Origin: a virus
IMG/VR virus record: IMGVR_UViG_3300005828_000112
Coordinates: 1 to 52,128 of that record
Reading direction: 5' to 3' (one strand)
Length of the DNA stretch: 52,128 nucleotides
Each line of letters begins with the position of its first letter. Position 1 is the first letter of the stretch. Made by a program: the position numbers and the translations under genes. Under the pieces are notes generated by a model that was not told where the DNA came from, did not search any database, and saw only the letters and a list, made by a program, of their open reading frames with translations. Positions 1 to 7,093 of this stretch are shown piece after piece.

Positions 1-654
1 ATGACCGTCGCGCGCCAGCCGATGCCGCTACGCCTCGAGGCCGATCTTGACTGGTATTTCGGCGCTGGGCAGACGCTGAACGAACGATCGCCCTTTGGCG
101 CCATCCTGGACCGCCAGGCCCTGTATCACGTGCCCAGGCACATCGACCCCGAGCTGTTCCGCGCGCAGCTGGACCGCAAGCCCCACGAACCGCCCCCAGG
201 GGCGCTGACCGCCCGCCCGCGCGGCGGGTCGGAGCCCGCCAGCGGGAACAGTCCCGAAGAGGGGCTGATCCGCCGCTACGCGCACATTTCCCGGCTGCTG
301 AAGCGGCTGGGCCAGCAAGACGCCGATGCGGTGCTCATCCTGGCGGCGTACTACGGCGACCAGGGGGCCCGCTGGGGCCGCACGCCGCATGGGCGGCTGT
401 TCGCCTTGCTGCCGCTGACGCCCGCCGGGATGCAGCTGCTACGGCGGTCGCGCAAGCGTGCCAGGGCTGTGGATCTGGGCTTGAGCTCGGCCGAACAGCT
501 GGGCGTGGAGGTCGAAGTGCAAGCCGTGCAGCCGCACGCCTGGCGCACCTTGCTGATCGAGCAAGCAAAGCGGCAAGCGTGGACCGCCTACGCGGGCGCC
601 TGTAGGCTATTCGCGGAGGTCGCGCATGGGGGGACGGATCTTGACGACCGCTGA
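1..654 (+). CDS. Hypothetical protein, possible early or regulatory gene
   Basis: A 217-residue protein I do not recognise. The middle (about residues 60-90) is rich in Pro, Gly and Arg and looks like a linker. The second half (about 88-205) is predicted helical and rich in Arg and Leu, with a Tyr-Tyr-Gly-Asp-Gln stretch near residue 117. The first base of the window is its ATG, so the true start may lie upstream. Its 3' end overlaps the next gene by 29 bases, indicating one transcript with the two genes that follow. If the molecule is circular it lies just downstream of the replication-initiator-like gene, the place of a helicase loader or regulator in lambdoid phages, but no motif supports either role. 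Confidence 0.6.
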   Translation: MTVARQPMPLRLEADLDWYFGAGQTLNERSPFGAILDRQALYHVPRHIDPELFRAQLDRKPHEPPPGALTARPRGGSEPASGNSPEEGLIRRYAHISRLLKRLGQQDADAVLILAAYYGDQGARWGRTPHGRLFALLPLTPAGMQLLRRSRKRARAVDLGLSSAEQLGVEVEVQAVQPHAWRTLLIEQAKRQAWTAYAGACRLFAEVAHGGTDLDDR

Positions 655-829
655 GATCGCCACGGTCCTTCAATGGGACACGCAGAAGACCCGCCGCTGG
701 CTGCAGCGTGCAGGCGCGACGACGAAGGTGGGCTCGCGCTACGTCACGACACCGCGCCAGCTGGCCGCGAACTGGCCCGATCTGTGGGCCGAGATCATGT
801 GCGACGTCGGCGACGAGCGGCCGCTGTGA
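626..829 (+). CDS. Small helix-turn-helix DNA-binding protein
   Basis: A 67-residue protein with the pattern TTAEIATVLQWDTQKTRRWL near its N-terminus. This resembles the winged-helix or excisionase type of HTH, in which the first helices read DNA and a short wing follows (here GSRYVTTPRQL). The start codon is preceded by GGAGG at a good distance and lies inside the end of the previous gene. The stop overlaps the GTG of the next gene, so translation is probably coupled. The role is likely transcriptional regulation or DNA architecture; the exact family is inferred from pattern only. Confidence 0.6.
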   Translation: MGGRILTTAEIATVLQWDTQKTRRWLQRAGATTKVGSRYVTTPRQLAANWPDLWAEIMCDVGDERPL

Positions 830-1122
830 CCTATCAGCTGTTCGTGTCGGGGCCGTCCGCAAGCGTGGACACGCTGCTGCAGCTGCTGGGCACTGATGAT
901 GGGGCTTGCGACTTCAAAGCCCTGGATCCATCTGCGGACGATCCGCTTGATCTGCAGTGCCTAGACCTGCATCAGAGCTCGGAAACGATCTCGGGCTTTC
1001 TGCTGTCCTTCACGATGTCCGCCGCGCCGATGGGCGTTTGCGACGCGATCGTCGCCAGGTTCGACGACCTGCAGGCCTGGGTCGGGCCGGAAGATCCTTG
1101 CAACGAAGGCCCGACACCGTGA
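826..1122 (+). CDS. Small Api92-like (ferredoxin-fold) hypothetical protein
   Basis: A 98-residue protein read from a GTG that overlaps the previous stop codon. Its start (YQLFVSGPSASVDTLLQLLG, then ACDFKALDP) follows the same pattern as the opposite-strand gene at 1196-1720 (NDLYVSGAADRVQQLIDLVG, then VFDFHAVIP). Its C-terminal half also resembles the end of that protein. It therefore looks like a shortened relative of the Api92-like or DUF1281 proteins common in phages and plasmids, whose function is unknown. The stop codon lies in the loop of a perfect 16-bp hairpin. Confidence 0.55.
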   Translation: MTYQLFVSGPSASVDTLLQLLGTDDGACDFKALDPSADDPLDLQCLDLHQSSETISGFLLSFTMSAAPMGVCDAIVARFDDLQAWVGPEDPCNEGPTP

Positions 1123-1142
1123 TAGCGTCGGGCCTTCGTTGC
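1100..1142 (+). terminator. Perfect 16-bp hairpin over the end of the 1-1122 operon
   Basis: Bases 1100-1115 and 1127-1142 are exact reverse complements around an 11-base loop that holds the stop codon of the preceding gene. No run of T follows directly, so alone it may pause rather than stop transcription or protect the mRNA end. It sits just before a classical terminator. Confidence 0.55.
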
Positions 1143-1158
1143 GCCGTGCTAGGGCCAT

Positions 1159-1198
1159 GGGCGGGCGGCTTTCTTCCGAGGCCGCCCGCCCGCTTTTA
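1159..1198 (+). terminator. Rho-independent terminator of the leftmost plus-strand operon
   Basis: A perfect 11-bp GC stem (1159-1169 with 1181-1191) and an 11-base loop are followed by GCTTTT. The T-run also supplies the TAA stop of the convergent minus-strand gene ending at 1196. The T-run is on the plus strand only, so it should stop plus-strand transcription before it meets the opposing operon. Confidence 0.75.
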
Positions 1199-1720
1199 TC
1201 CGCCGCGCGTCCCGCAGTAGCCAGTCATCTGCCACTGGATGACTGGCTCTCCAGGCTCGAACGTCACGCCACCGGCGATCTGGTAGCCACGTTCGAAGTA
1301 TTCATGGCTGATCAGCAGGTCGGGGAACGCGATCGCCAGTGCTGCCGTGACCGGCAGCGATGGGCCCCACGCCGTCTGAAACGTCACGCAGAGCCCGCCG
1401 TAGTCGCGCCGCAGGACTTCATAGGCGCCCCATTTCGTGCCCCAGTGCTGGGTGCGCCATTCGAAGCCGCCGCTGTTGAAGCCGTTCTTGTCGTCGCCCC
1501 ATTTCGCGATGAAGGCCTGCTGGGCTGCGTCGTCCTTCAGCTGGTAGTCACGACCGAAGGCCCGAATGTGCTCGGCGTCGCGCACCTGGTAGATCGCGGG
1601 CTCGGGGATCACCGCATGGAAGTCGAAGACGCCGCGATCGATCCCGACGAGATCGATCAGCTGCTGCACGCGGTCTGCCGCGCCGCTGACGTACAGGTCA
1701 TTGTGGCAATGGTTCGGCAT
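1196..1720 (-). CDS. Api92-like ferredoxin-fold protein
   Basis: A 174-residue protein with the typical start MPNHCHNDLYVSG and alternating hydrophobic strands and helices. Tryptophans are frequent in the centre (FEWRTQHWGTKWGAY) and a conserved-looking FQTAWGPSLPV stretch follows. These features match the Api92-like/DUF1281 family of phage and plasmid proteins, which have a ferredoxin-like fold and no established function. It is the last gene of the long minus-strand operon, starting one base after the previous stop. A smaller relative lies just beyond it on the opposite strand. Confidence 0.75.
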   Translation of the reverse strand: MPNHCHNDLYVSGAADRVQQLIDLVGIDRGVFDFHAVIPEPAIYQVRDAEHIRAFGRDYQLKDDAAQQAFIAKWGDDKNGFNSGGFEWRTQHWGTKWGAYEVLRRDYGGLCVTFQTAWGPSLPVTAALAIAFPDLLISHEYFERGYQIAGGVTFEPGEPVIQWQMTGYCGTRGG

Positions 1721-1721
1721 G

Positions 1722-2069
1722 TCATCGCAGCTCCGGCAGAAGGGTCAGCAGCGCTTCGAGCATTTCGGCGGCGCGCGTCGTCGCGCCGTCCAGCGGCTGA
1801 TCGATGATCAGCATCGCGGTTCCGACCGCCATGCCGACGATCCGGTCATCCGCCCAGGCTTCGACGCCCGCCGCCTTGCTGCGCAGCCCCGATTCATCCG
1901 CCTTCCAATCGAAGCGATGCGCGTGCACCCTCACGATGATCGGCGAATCGTTCTGCAAGCGCGTTTGAAGCTTCTGCAGCTCCTTGATCGCGCGGCCCAG
2001 GATGATCCCGCGCCTGGCTTCTTCGGATAGCTCTTCGTGTTCCATGTTCTCGCCTTCTTCCTTGGTCAT
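1722..2069 (-). CDS. Hypothetical protein, acidic N-terminus
   Basis: A 115-residue protein of unknown function. The N-terminus is rich in Glu and predicted helical; the rest alternates helix and strand and ends in a leucine-rich helix. I take the ATG overlapping the upstream TGA (TGATG). An in-frame GTG directly before it and an ATG at 2045, preceded by a purine-rich AAGGAAGAAGGCGAG, are alternatives. It is tightly packed between neighbours, as throughout this operon. Confidence 0.5.
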   Translation of the reverse strand: MTKEEGENMEHEELSEEARRGIILGRAIKELQKLQTRLQNDSPIIVRVHAHRFDWKADESGLRSKAAGVEAWADDRIVGMAVGTAMLIIDQPLDGATTRAAEMLEALLTLLPELR

Positions 2070-2488
2070 CACAGCAGTGCGGTTTGACGCATGCCGACAA
2101 TCAGCCTGCGTTGTGCGGTTCGTAGCTCGCCTTCGGGCCCGCGCGCGAAATGGTACAGGGCGCCCCCAGGCTCGATGACGTGCAGCGGTGCCCGAAGACG
2201 CCGCCAGTCTTCCATGCGCGCCCAGACCATCGTCGGGGTGACGTCGGTCACGGTCGCGCCGTAGCGGTCAGGCCCCACGACGATCGTGGCAGCCATGCCC
2301 GCTTGTGGCTGTAGCTGGGCCATCGCCATCCCGACGGCCCAGCCATGGCTCGCGATTTCGTACAGGGGGATGTCGCGGTCGCGAAGGGCCGCTTCGGCGA
2401 TCCGTGCACACAGATTGATCCTGGCCTGCAGGGTCGACGCCATCGGCGCGCGCCAGCGCGGCCGCGCTTTGGGTGCGACGCTATTCAT
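2069..2488 (-). CDS. Hypothetical protein
   Basis: A 139-residue protein I do not recognise. A basic start (KARPRWRAP) is followed by a helix and then an alternating region with several Met and Gly residues. The chosen start overlaps the end of the upstream gene by eight bases (ATGAATAG), which fits the coupling seen along the whole operon; the frame stays open for nine more codons upstream. No catalytic or binding motif is visible. Confidence 0.5.
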   Translation of the reverse strand: MNSVAPKARPRWRAPMASTLQARINLCARIAEAALRDRDIPLYEIASHGWAVGMAMAQLQPQAGMAATIVVGPDRYGATVTDVTPTMVWARMEDWRRLRAPLHVIEPGGALYHFARGPEGELRTAQRRLIVGMRQTALL

Positions 2489-2783
2489 CGACCGACCCCG
2501 GGTAAGCGGGGGCATCGTCAGGCGTCAGATCGACGATCACGACGACATCGCCGAAGAGCTGCTGATGGGCCATGCGCGACGCAACGAAGTTGTAGGGCAG
2601 CCGCCGCGCGCGCCCGTCTTCGTTCGCGAACATCGTGAGATCGCCGGTCGCTGGGATCTGTTCGATCCAGCCGCCGACGGCATTCTGCAGGGTGGTCAGG
2701 TACTGGTCGGGCAGCGCTTCGCACGCACCCGTCAGGGCCCGGATGACGTACTGGGGCGCGATGTGATCGGCCTGCGCGGTCAT
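2481..2783 (-). CDS. DUF3846-like phage protein
   Basis: A 100-residue protein with the order seen in DUF3846 proteins: an N-terminal helix (LTTLQNAVGGWIEQIPA), then a strand with a phenylalanine-asparagine-glutamate turn (LTMFANEDGRARRLPYN), a helix, and the ending GDVVVIVDLTPDD. DUF3846 proteins are small phage and plasmid proteins with no known function. The start overlaps the upstream stop as ATGA. The family assignment rests on pattern recognition only. Confidence 0.55.
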   Translation of the reverse strand: MTAQADHIAPQYVIRALTGACEALPDQYLTTLQNAVGGWIEQIPATGDLTMFANEDGRARRLPYNFVASRMAHQQLFGDVVVIVDLTPDDAPAYPGSVDE

Positions 2784-3079
2784 GGGTCACCCCGTTTGCT
2801 AGCGCGCGCGTTCTGGGCAAGCGCACCGCACAACGCAGCACCGAAGCCGTTCTGGCTTCGGCGGTCATCGACGCTAGCCGACCTGACGAACGTCAGCGCC
2901 GACAGTTCGCGCCACCCCTGGACCACTGACCAGGTGAAGCGCCCCGTGCGTTCGTATTCCACCAGCGCGCGCGTTCCCTTCAGATCGATGATCTGCCCAT
3001 CGCGCCGCGCGCCGTAGGCGATCAACGAAACGTGGTCGCCGATCTTCGGCATGGCCTTACGCCCGGTCTTAGTCGCCAT
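2780..3079 (-). CDS. Hypothetical protein with small beta-barrel-like start
   Basis: A 99-residue protein. Residues about 10-50 (PKIGDHVSLIAYGARRDGQI, then a strand-rich stretch) look like a KOW or SH3-like small beta barrel; the rest is basic and low in pattern. The frame is open for 47 codons upstream, but that part reads as antisense of the neighbour. The chosen ATG overlaps the upstream gene end by 11 bases. Function unknown. Confidence 0.5.
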   Translation of the reverse strand: MATKTGRKAMPKIGDHVSLIAYGARRDGQIIDLKGTRALVEYERTGRFTWSVVQGWRELSALTFVRSASVDDRRSQNGFGAALCGALAQNARASKRGDP

Positions 3080-3377
3080 CGCTGCCCCCCTGGTCGACGC
3101 CCAGCCCAGGCAGCTCACCCACGTCGGTCGCAGGCGCGTCGACGGGCAGCGTACCGATCCAGATCGACAGACGCGTCCCCGCTTCGAACCCTTCCGCGTA
3201 GGCGCTTGCCAGCGCGTCATCTGTGGGGCTGCCCGTGATCACCCGAAGGTGACCCTTCGCCCGCATCCAGTCCGGGCGTCCGCCCGCGATCGCGGTCGCC
3301 TTGCCCAGCGCGTAGGCCCCTGGGGCCAGCCTGACCGCCTGCGCGATCGCCTTCGAGCTCTTCGATGTCCTAGCCAT
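3069..3377 (-). CDS. Hypothetical protein
   Basis: A 102-residue protein with a basic, Ser/Lys-rich start and an Ala-rich helical middle containing ASAYAEGFEAGTRL. The C-terminus is acidic and Gly-rich. GAAGG lies at a suitable distance before the ATG. The start overlaps the end of the upstream ribbon-helix-helix gene by eight bases. I see no motif that indicates function. Confidence 0.5.
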   Translation of the reverse strand: MARTSKSSKAIAQAVRLAPGAYALGKATAIAGGRPDWMRAKGHLRVITGSPTDDALASAYAEGFEAGTRLSIWIGTLPVDAPATDVGELPGLGVDQGGSDGD

Positions 3378-3564
3378 GTTCTTGCCTTCTTTCGGTTTCG
3401 ATGATCGCAGCGCGGATCGCCTGCGACCTGGTCAGCTTGTGCAGCGCCATCAGGCGCTCGAGTGCTGCCCGCACATCCGGGGTCAGCTTGACGGTGACGG
3501 TCTGCGATCGTTCTTCGGCGCCCAAGCGCGGGCGCCCAGCCTTCTTCCGCTTGCGCGTGATCAT
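3370..3564 (-). CDS. Ribbon-helix-helix (CopG-type) DNA-binding protein
   Basis: A 64-residue basic protein. The strand SQTVTVKLTPDVRAALERLM followed by the helix KLTRSQAIRAAIIETER is the classic ribbon-helix-helix layout, in which a dimer reads DNA through paired beta strands. The first 16 residues are a Lys/Arg-rich tail. Such proteins commonly repress their own operon or act as antitoxins; no toxin-like partner is obvious here. A candidate target is the shared 12-bp motif in the promoters of both minus-strand operons, which is inference. Confidence 0.75.
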   Translation of the reverse strand: MITRKRKKAGRPRLGAEERSQTVTVKLTPDVRAALERLMALHKLTRSQAIRAAIIETERRQEHG

Positions 3565-3767
3565 GGCGCCGCCTTGCGCAGCGGCTGGGCCGTGATGCCG
3601 TTGTCGTCGCCCGCCAGGGTCAGCCCGCGGGACACCAGGACCTGCTGCAGCACCGCCAGCTCGTGGTCCGTGTAGCCGAAATTGAAGTCATCGCCGTGCA
3701 GCTGCAGGGCATCGCCCGCCTTCGCCGCACGCGCCCATTCGATCGCCTGCTTCAGCTTCGCCTTCAC
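3561..3767 (-). CDS. Small hypothetical protein with GTG start
   Basis: A 68-residue protein read from a GTG that overlaps the upstream TGA (GTGA), with a purine stretch GGGGG upstream. The longer frame to 3863 is mostly antisense of the neighbour. The protein is helical with a central DDFNFGYTDHELAVLQQVLV segment. Function unknown. Confidence 0.5.
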   Translation of the reverse strand: MKAKLKQAIEWARAAKAGDALQLHGDDFNFGYTDHELAVLQQVLVSRGLTLAGDDNGITAQPLRKAAP

Positions 3768-4417
3768 GTGCTGCCCCCTTCCTTGACGATCGCGGTCATG
3801 CGATCGAACGCGCTGTTCGGCCTGATGTCGTCGTGCTGCCAGTCCTGGTGCGCCTTGAGCCATTCGGCAGCCGTCCGCACCAGGTAGGCGCGCACGTCAG
3901 CGGGATCCAGGATCGCGAAGTCGTTTTCGCGCGCGACTTCGAGCTCGGCGGCGACGATCTCGTCCAGCGACGCGCCCGGGGGCGCGGCCAGGTCGACATC
4001 GATCCGCCAGTGCCGAAACCAGACCGCTGCAGCGGGCCGGTACCGCACGCGATCCAGCGCTTCGGTGACGCGCTGCAGGGCCCCGTCTTGCTGCTCCGGG
4101 GCTGGGTGTCCCGTGTCGGTCGCCCAGCGCCCGATGTGCCGCTGACCGTCCCATTCGGCGCCCAGATAGCCGTCCAGCGCATCGGCGATCAGGTCTGCGT
4201 TTGCCTCGAGGGCCGTCTGCACATCGGCGCCGATGGCGCTGAGCGGGACGTGCCCCAGCAGCAGCCAGCGCCGATTGGCTGCCATTTCGGGGGCGGACAT
4301 GCGCAGGCACACCTGGTGCGATCCGTCGGTCGATTCCTGCGCCGGGATGCCGTACACGGCCACGCGGGTCGTGGGCAGCGGTCGCGGTAGCTTCATGTCG
4401 ATCGTCAGTCGTCGCAT
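3764..4417 (-). CDS. Hypothetical protein
   Basis: A 217-residue protein of mixed helix and strand, with a tryptophan-rich middle (AVWFRHWRIDVDLAAPP) and a long C-terminal helix. I place the start at the Met that overlaps the upstream stop by 13 bases; another Met lies six codons earlier. No family recognised. With the next gene it is among the larger members of this accessory operon. Confidence 0.5.
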   Translation of the reverse strand: MRRLTIDMKLPRPLPTTRVAVYGIPAQESTDGSHQVCLRMSAPEMAANRRWLLLGHVPLSAIGADVQTALEANADLIADALDGYLGAEWDGQRHIGRWATDTGHPAPEQQDGALQRVTEALDRVRYRPAAAVWFRHWRIDVDLAAPPGASLDEIVAAELEVARENDFAILDPADVRAYLVRTAAEWLKAHQDWQHDDIRPNSAFDRMTAIVKEGGST

Positions 4418-4995
4418 TGTCCATCGTCCTTCCATGCCGCGCGCCGCTGTGCGGCCTGGCGTTCAGCCAATCGATTCGCCCGGGTGCGCAGCACGTCTTC
4501 GAGCTCGGCCATCGCATCGCCCAGCCTTCGCAGTCGCGCCAGGCGCCCATCATCGGGGGACACCTTGCGGATGCTGGCGCGGTCCATGATCGTCGCGAAC
4601 TGCCCCAGGTGCGGATGACACACGGTGCAGCTCCATCCGGTGACCGCGACGACGACGCCAGGGATGCCAGCGGCGCCATAGGCGTGCGTGCGGATGCAGT
4701 CGCCCGGGAGCAGGTCGGCAAAGCCCGCCTGCGTCGGGGGCATCGCGATCGGATCGCCGTGCACGGTCGCGCGCCCCAACGGGAACAGGTCGCGCAGCCT
4801 GGCCGGCGGACAATGCTTCACGTACCGCCAGAAGCGTTCGACGCGCCCAAGCCCCGGTTCGTTCCCAGGACATTCGGGGCGCGTGCAGCAGTAGAAGCCA
4901 GGGCCGTCGGTCAGGCCGCACAGCTCGGTGCGCGTGACGTGGTCGCCATCCAGCGGCAGCCCGCAGGCGTCGCACAGCGGTTCGAAGCCGGTCAT
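4405..4995 (-). CDS. Cysteine-rich, probably zinc-binding hypothetical protein
   Basis: A 196-residue protein. The N-terminus holds paired cysteines (LCDACGLPLDGDH, then CGLTDGPGFYCCTRPECPG), consistent with a zinc-binding treble-clef or ribbon module within about 45 residues. A central strand-rich domain includes VVVAVTGWSCTVCHPHLGQF, with two more Cys and a His. The C-terminal 45 residues form a basic helix. It overlaps its upstream neighbour as ATGA. Metal binding is inferred from spacing; function is unknown. Confidence 0.55.
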   Translation of the reverse strand: MTGFEPLCDACGLPLDGDHVTRTELCGLTDGPGFYCCTRPECPGNEPGLGRVERFWRYVKHCPPARLRDLFPLGRATVHGDPIAMPPTQAGFADLLPGDCIRTHAYGAAGIPGVVVAVTGWSCTVCHPHLGQFATIMDRASIRKVSPDDGRLARLRRLGDAMAELEDVLRTRANRLAERQAAQRRAAWKDDGQCDD

Positions 4996-5264
4996 GGGGC
5001 CTCCACGGGGCGCCCGTCGGCGTCGATGTTGACGGGGCCGCAGAGGGCGCGCGCGACCGCATGGGCGTGCGCATTCGCAGCGCCCATCGCATCCGCGGCG
5101 CTGCTGAAGCCTCCATGGTGCACGAGCGTGTTTTTGAAGCAGCCGCTACCGTAGTTCGGGAAGACCGTGACAAACCACGTGCCGGTGCCGAAGTCTTCGA
5201 CGTGATAGAGCGCCTCGCCGACGCGCATCTGGTATCGCGATACCTTCCAGCCTTCGGGGATCAT
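4992..5264 (-). CDS. Small hypothetical protein
   Basis: A 90-residue protein starting MIPEGWKVSRYQMRVGEALY. It is strand-rich at first (WFVTVFPNYGSG), then a His/Ala-rich helix. The ATG overlaps the upstream TGA exactly (ATGA). The frame extends far upstream, but only the part after this start looks like protein rather than antisense. Function unknown. Confidence 0.5.
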   Translation of the reverse strand: MIPEGWKVSRYQMRVGEALYHVEDFGTGTWFVTVFPNYGSGCFKNTLVHHGGFSSAADAMGAANAHAHAVARALCGPVNIDADGRPVEAP

Positions 5265-5458
5265 GATGCCACCCGCCGAAGCGCCGACGTCAGTCCCCAC
5301 GCTGCCGCGTCTACCAGGACCTGCATCGCCTGGAAGTACGAAACGCGGCGCGTCTTGCTGATCCCGTTCGCCCGATGCACCCGGTAGAAGACCGTCGACG
5401 CCAGCGCGCACAAGTCGCGGATCCTCGGTGACCTGCTGCGGTTCTGCTTTCGTTCCAT
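5261..5458 (-). CDS. Small basic protein, first gene of minus-strand operon 1
   Basis: A 65-residue protein with a strongly basic start (MERKQNRSRSPRIR) and a helical rest. AGGAG precedes the ATG with a 10-base gap, the clearest ribosome binding site in this operon, as expected for its first gene. A sigma70-like promoter lies about 50 bases upstream. It may bind nucleic acid, judging by charge only. Confidence 0.55.
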   Translation of the reverse strand: MERKQNRSRSPRIRDLCALASTVFYRVHRANGISKTRRVSYFQAMQVLVDAAAWGLTSALRRVAS

Positions 5459-5794
5459 GGTGACAACACTCCTTGCATCCCCCCGGGCGCCTTCCCGGTC
5501 GGGATCCCCATTGTAATAAACGTAATACCGAAATACAAGGCGATACCATGTGGGCGGGCACCCGCCGAGGGGCCCCGCGCGACGTGCCCGCCCGACGATG
5601 CTGGGCTGCCCATTTTTGGGGCGCATCCGGGGGGATTTCGTGGACGCCCGGCCTATAAACGCCCGCGGCGGAACGTCAGGGGGCCTCAGGGGCGGCCGCG
5701 CATGCCTGATCCCCTATAAGGGGGCACGCGATGCAGCGCGGACCGGCTAGGCCCCCCTGTTATCCTGGCGGATGACCCGGGCGAAGGGGGCTCG
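5459..5794. other. GC-rich divergent intergenic region, candidate packaging site
   Basis: There is no gene in these 336 bases. Apart from the minus-strand promoter, they hold a 10-bp inverted repeat (5552-5561 with 5583-5592, 21-base loop), the near-palindrome CCCCTATAAGGGG at 5711-5723, and several short GC inverted repeats, directly before the packaging genes. Phage cos or pac sites often lie here. I see no convincing sigma70 promoter for the plus-strand operon, which may use a phage-specific or distant promoter. Confidence 0.35.
5510..5538 (-). promoter_or_regulatory. Promoter of minus-strand operon 1, overlapped by a 12-bp shared motif
   Basis: On the minus strand TTGTAT (5538-5533) and TACAAT (5515-5510) are separated by 17 bases, a good sigma70 match in otherwise GC-rich DNA. 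The 12-mer TAATACCGAAAT (5523-5534, plus-strand reading) covers the spacer and part of the -35. The same 12-mer lies at the start of the other minus-strand operon, so it may be an operator. Confidence 0.65.
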
Positions 5795-7093
5795 ATGGCT
5801 AGGGCGGCAACGAAAAACAGTAGCAACGCGCGCGTCAGTAAGGCGGGCAAGGGGCCCGCAGCTACCGAAAAGCCGAAGGCCGAAGCGGCGGCAGAATGGG
5901 CAGCGCCAGCGAGCCTGATCCCCTGGCCGAAGAACCCGCGCAAGAACGATGACAACGTCGAGCGCGTGGCTGCGTCGATCAAGGCGTGGGGCTTCGGTTC
6001 GGCGCTGCTGGCGCGTCGACGCGACCGCATGATCATCGCGGGTCACACGCGATGGAAAGCAGCGACCGCACTGGGGCTCGAGCGCATCCCGGTGCGCTTC
6101 ATCGATTGCACCGATGCCGAGCTGCGCATGCTGGCGCTGGCCGACAACAAGCTGACCGAGCGGTCCGGCTGGGATGACGACCTGCTGACCCAGCTGCTGC
6201 GCGATGCCGATCCAGGGGACGCGCTGATCGCTGGATGGACGAACGACGAGCTCGACAAGCTGCTGACCGAATCCGACCGCACGACGCCCCTGGACGACGA
6301 CGACGTTCCCGACGTGCCAGCCGACCCGGTGACGAAGCTGGGCGACCGCTGGCGGCTGGGCGATCACCATCTGGTGTGCGGCGACTGCGAAGACGCACCG
6401 AGCCTGCTGGATGTCAGCGGCGCGGCGCTGATGGTGACCGATCCACCCTACGGCGTGAGCTACGGGTCGAAGAACGCCTACCTAAACGCGATGGATGGAG
6501 GCGACCGGATCGAAACGGAGATCGACAGCGACGACCTGACGCCGCAGGAAATGGTCGGCTTCTGGTTTCAGCGATTCAAGGCTGCCCGAAGCTTGCTTCG
6601 CCCAGGTGCAGCCTACTATTGCACCGGACCGCAAGGGCCCGAGCTGCGATCGCTGATGACCGCCCTGGACGATGCGGGTTTCCCGCTTCGCCACATGCTG
6701 ATCTGGGCGAAGCAGCAGTTCGTCTTAGGCCGATCGGACTACCACTATCAGCACGAGCCGATCCTGTACGGATGGCTTGATGGCGCTGCGCATCACGCGG
6801 TCAAGGATCGCGGTGAATCATCGCTATGGGAGATCGACAAGCCCCGATCCAGCGATGCACACCCAACGATGAAGCCCGTCGAGCTCTATGCGCGCGCCAT
6901 TCGAAACAGTTCGTCACGCGGCGAAGACGTGATCGACCCCTTCGCGGGGTCTGGAACGCTGGTGGCAGCGTGCGAACAAGTCGAACGCGTCGCGCACTGC
7001 ATCGAGCTCTCGCCCGCCTATTGCGACGTCATCATCCAGCGCTGGGAAGCGCTGTCTGGCGGCAAGGCGCAGCGGATCCGCCATGGCGGCTAA
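5795..7093 (+). CDS. ParB-like domain fused to DNA methyltransferase
   Basis: A 432-residue protein. Residues about 35-130 form a ParB/Spo0J-type N-terminal domain with the conserved GHTRWKAA box and LADNKLTE. Residues about 190-425 are a DNA amino-methyltransferase: motif IV is DPPYGVSY (near 216), and the SAM-binding motif I, DPFAGSGT, comes afterwards (near 383), which is the beta-class order. It should methylate adenine N6 or cytosine N4, with specificity unknown. Such fusions are common just before terminase genes in phages and may link DNA marking to packaging or protect from restriction. GAAGGGGG precedes the ATG. The gene overlaps the small terminase by 11 bases. Confidence 0.9.
   Translation: MARAATKNSSNARVSKAGKGPAATEKPKAEAAAEWAAPASLIPWPKNPRKNDDNVERVAASIKAWGFGSALLARRRDRMIIAGHTRWKAATALGLERIPVRFIDCTDAELRMLALADNKLTERSGWDDDLLTQLLRDADPGDALIAGWTNDELDKLLTESDRTTPLDDDDVPDVPADPVTKLGDRWRLGDHHLVCGDCEDAPSLLDVSGAALMVTDPPYGVSYGSKNAYLNAMDGGDRIETEIDSDDLTPQEMVGFWFQRFKAARSLLRPGAAYYCTGPQGPELRSLMTALDDAGFPLRHMLIWAKQQFVLGRSDYHYQHEPILYGWLDGAAHHAVKDRGESSLWEIDKPRSSDAHPTMKPVELYARAIRNSSSRGEDVIDPFAGSGTLVAACEQVERVAHCIELSPAYCDVIIQRWEALSGGKAQRIRHGG

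Noticed and set aside
1139-1807. Plus-strand open frame of 222 residues
   Set aside because: Lies opposite the Api92-like gene and begins inside a terminator; no protein-like pattern.
3370-3564. Toxin-antitoxin pair with the ribbon-helix-helix protein as antitoxin
   Set aside because: Neither neighbour shows a RelE, MazF, PIN or Fic-type toxin pattern.
5654-5720. TATAAA and TATAAG as -10 elements for the packaging operon
   Set aside because: No acceptable -35 element at 16-18 bases for either.
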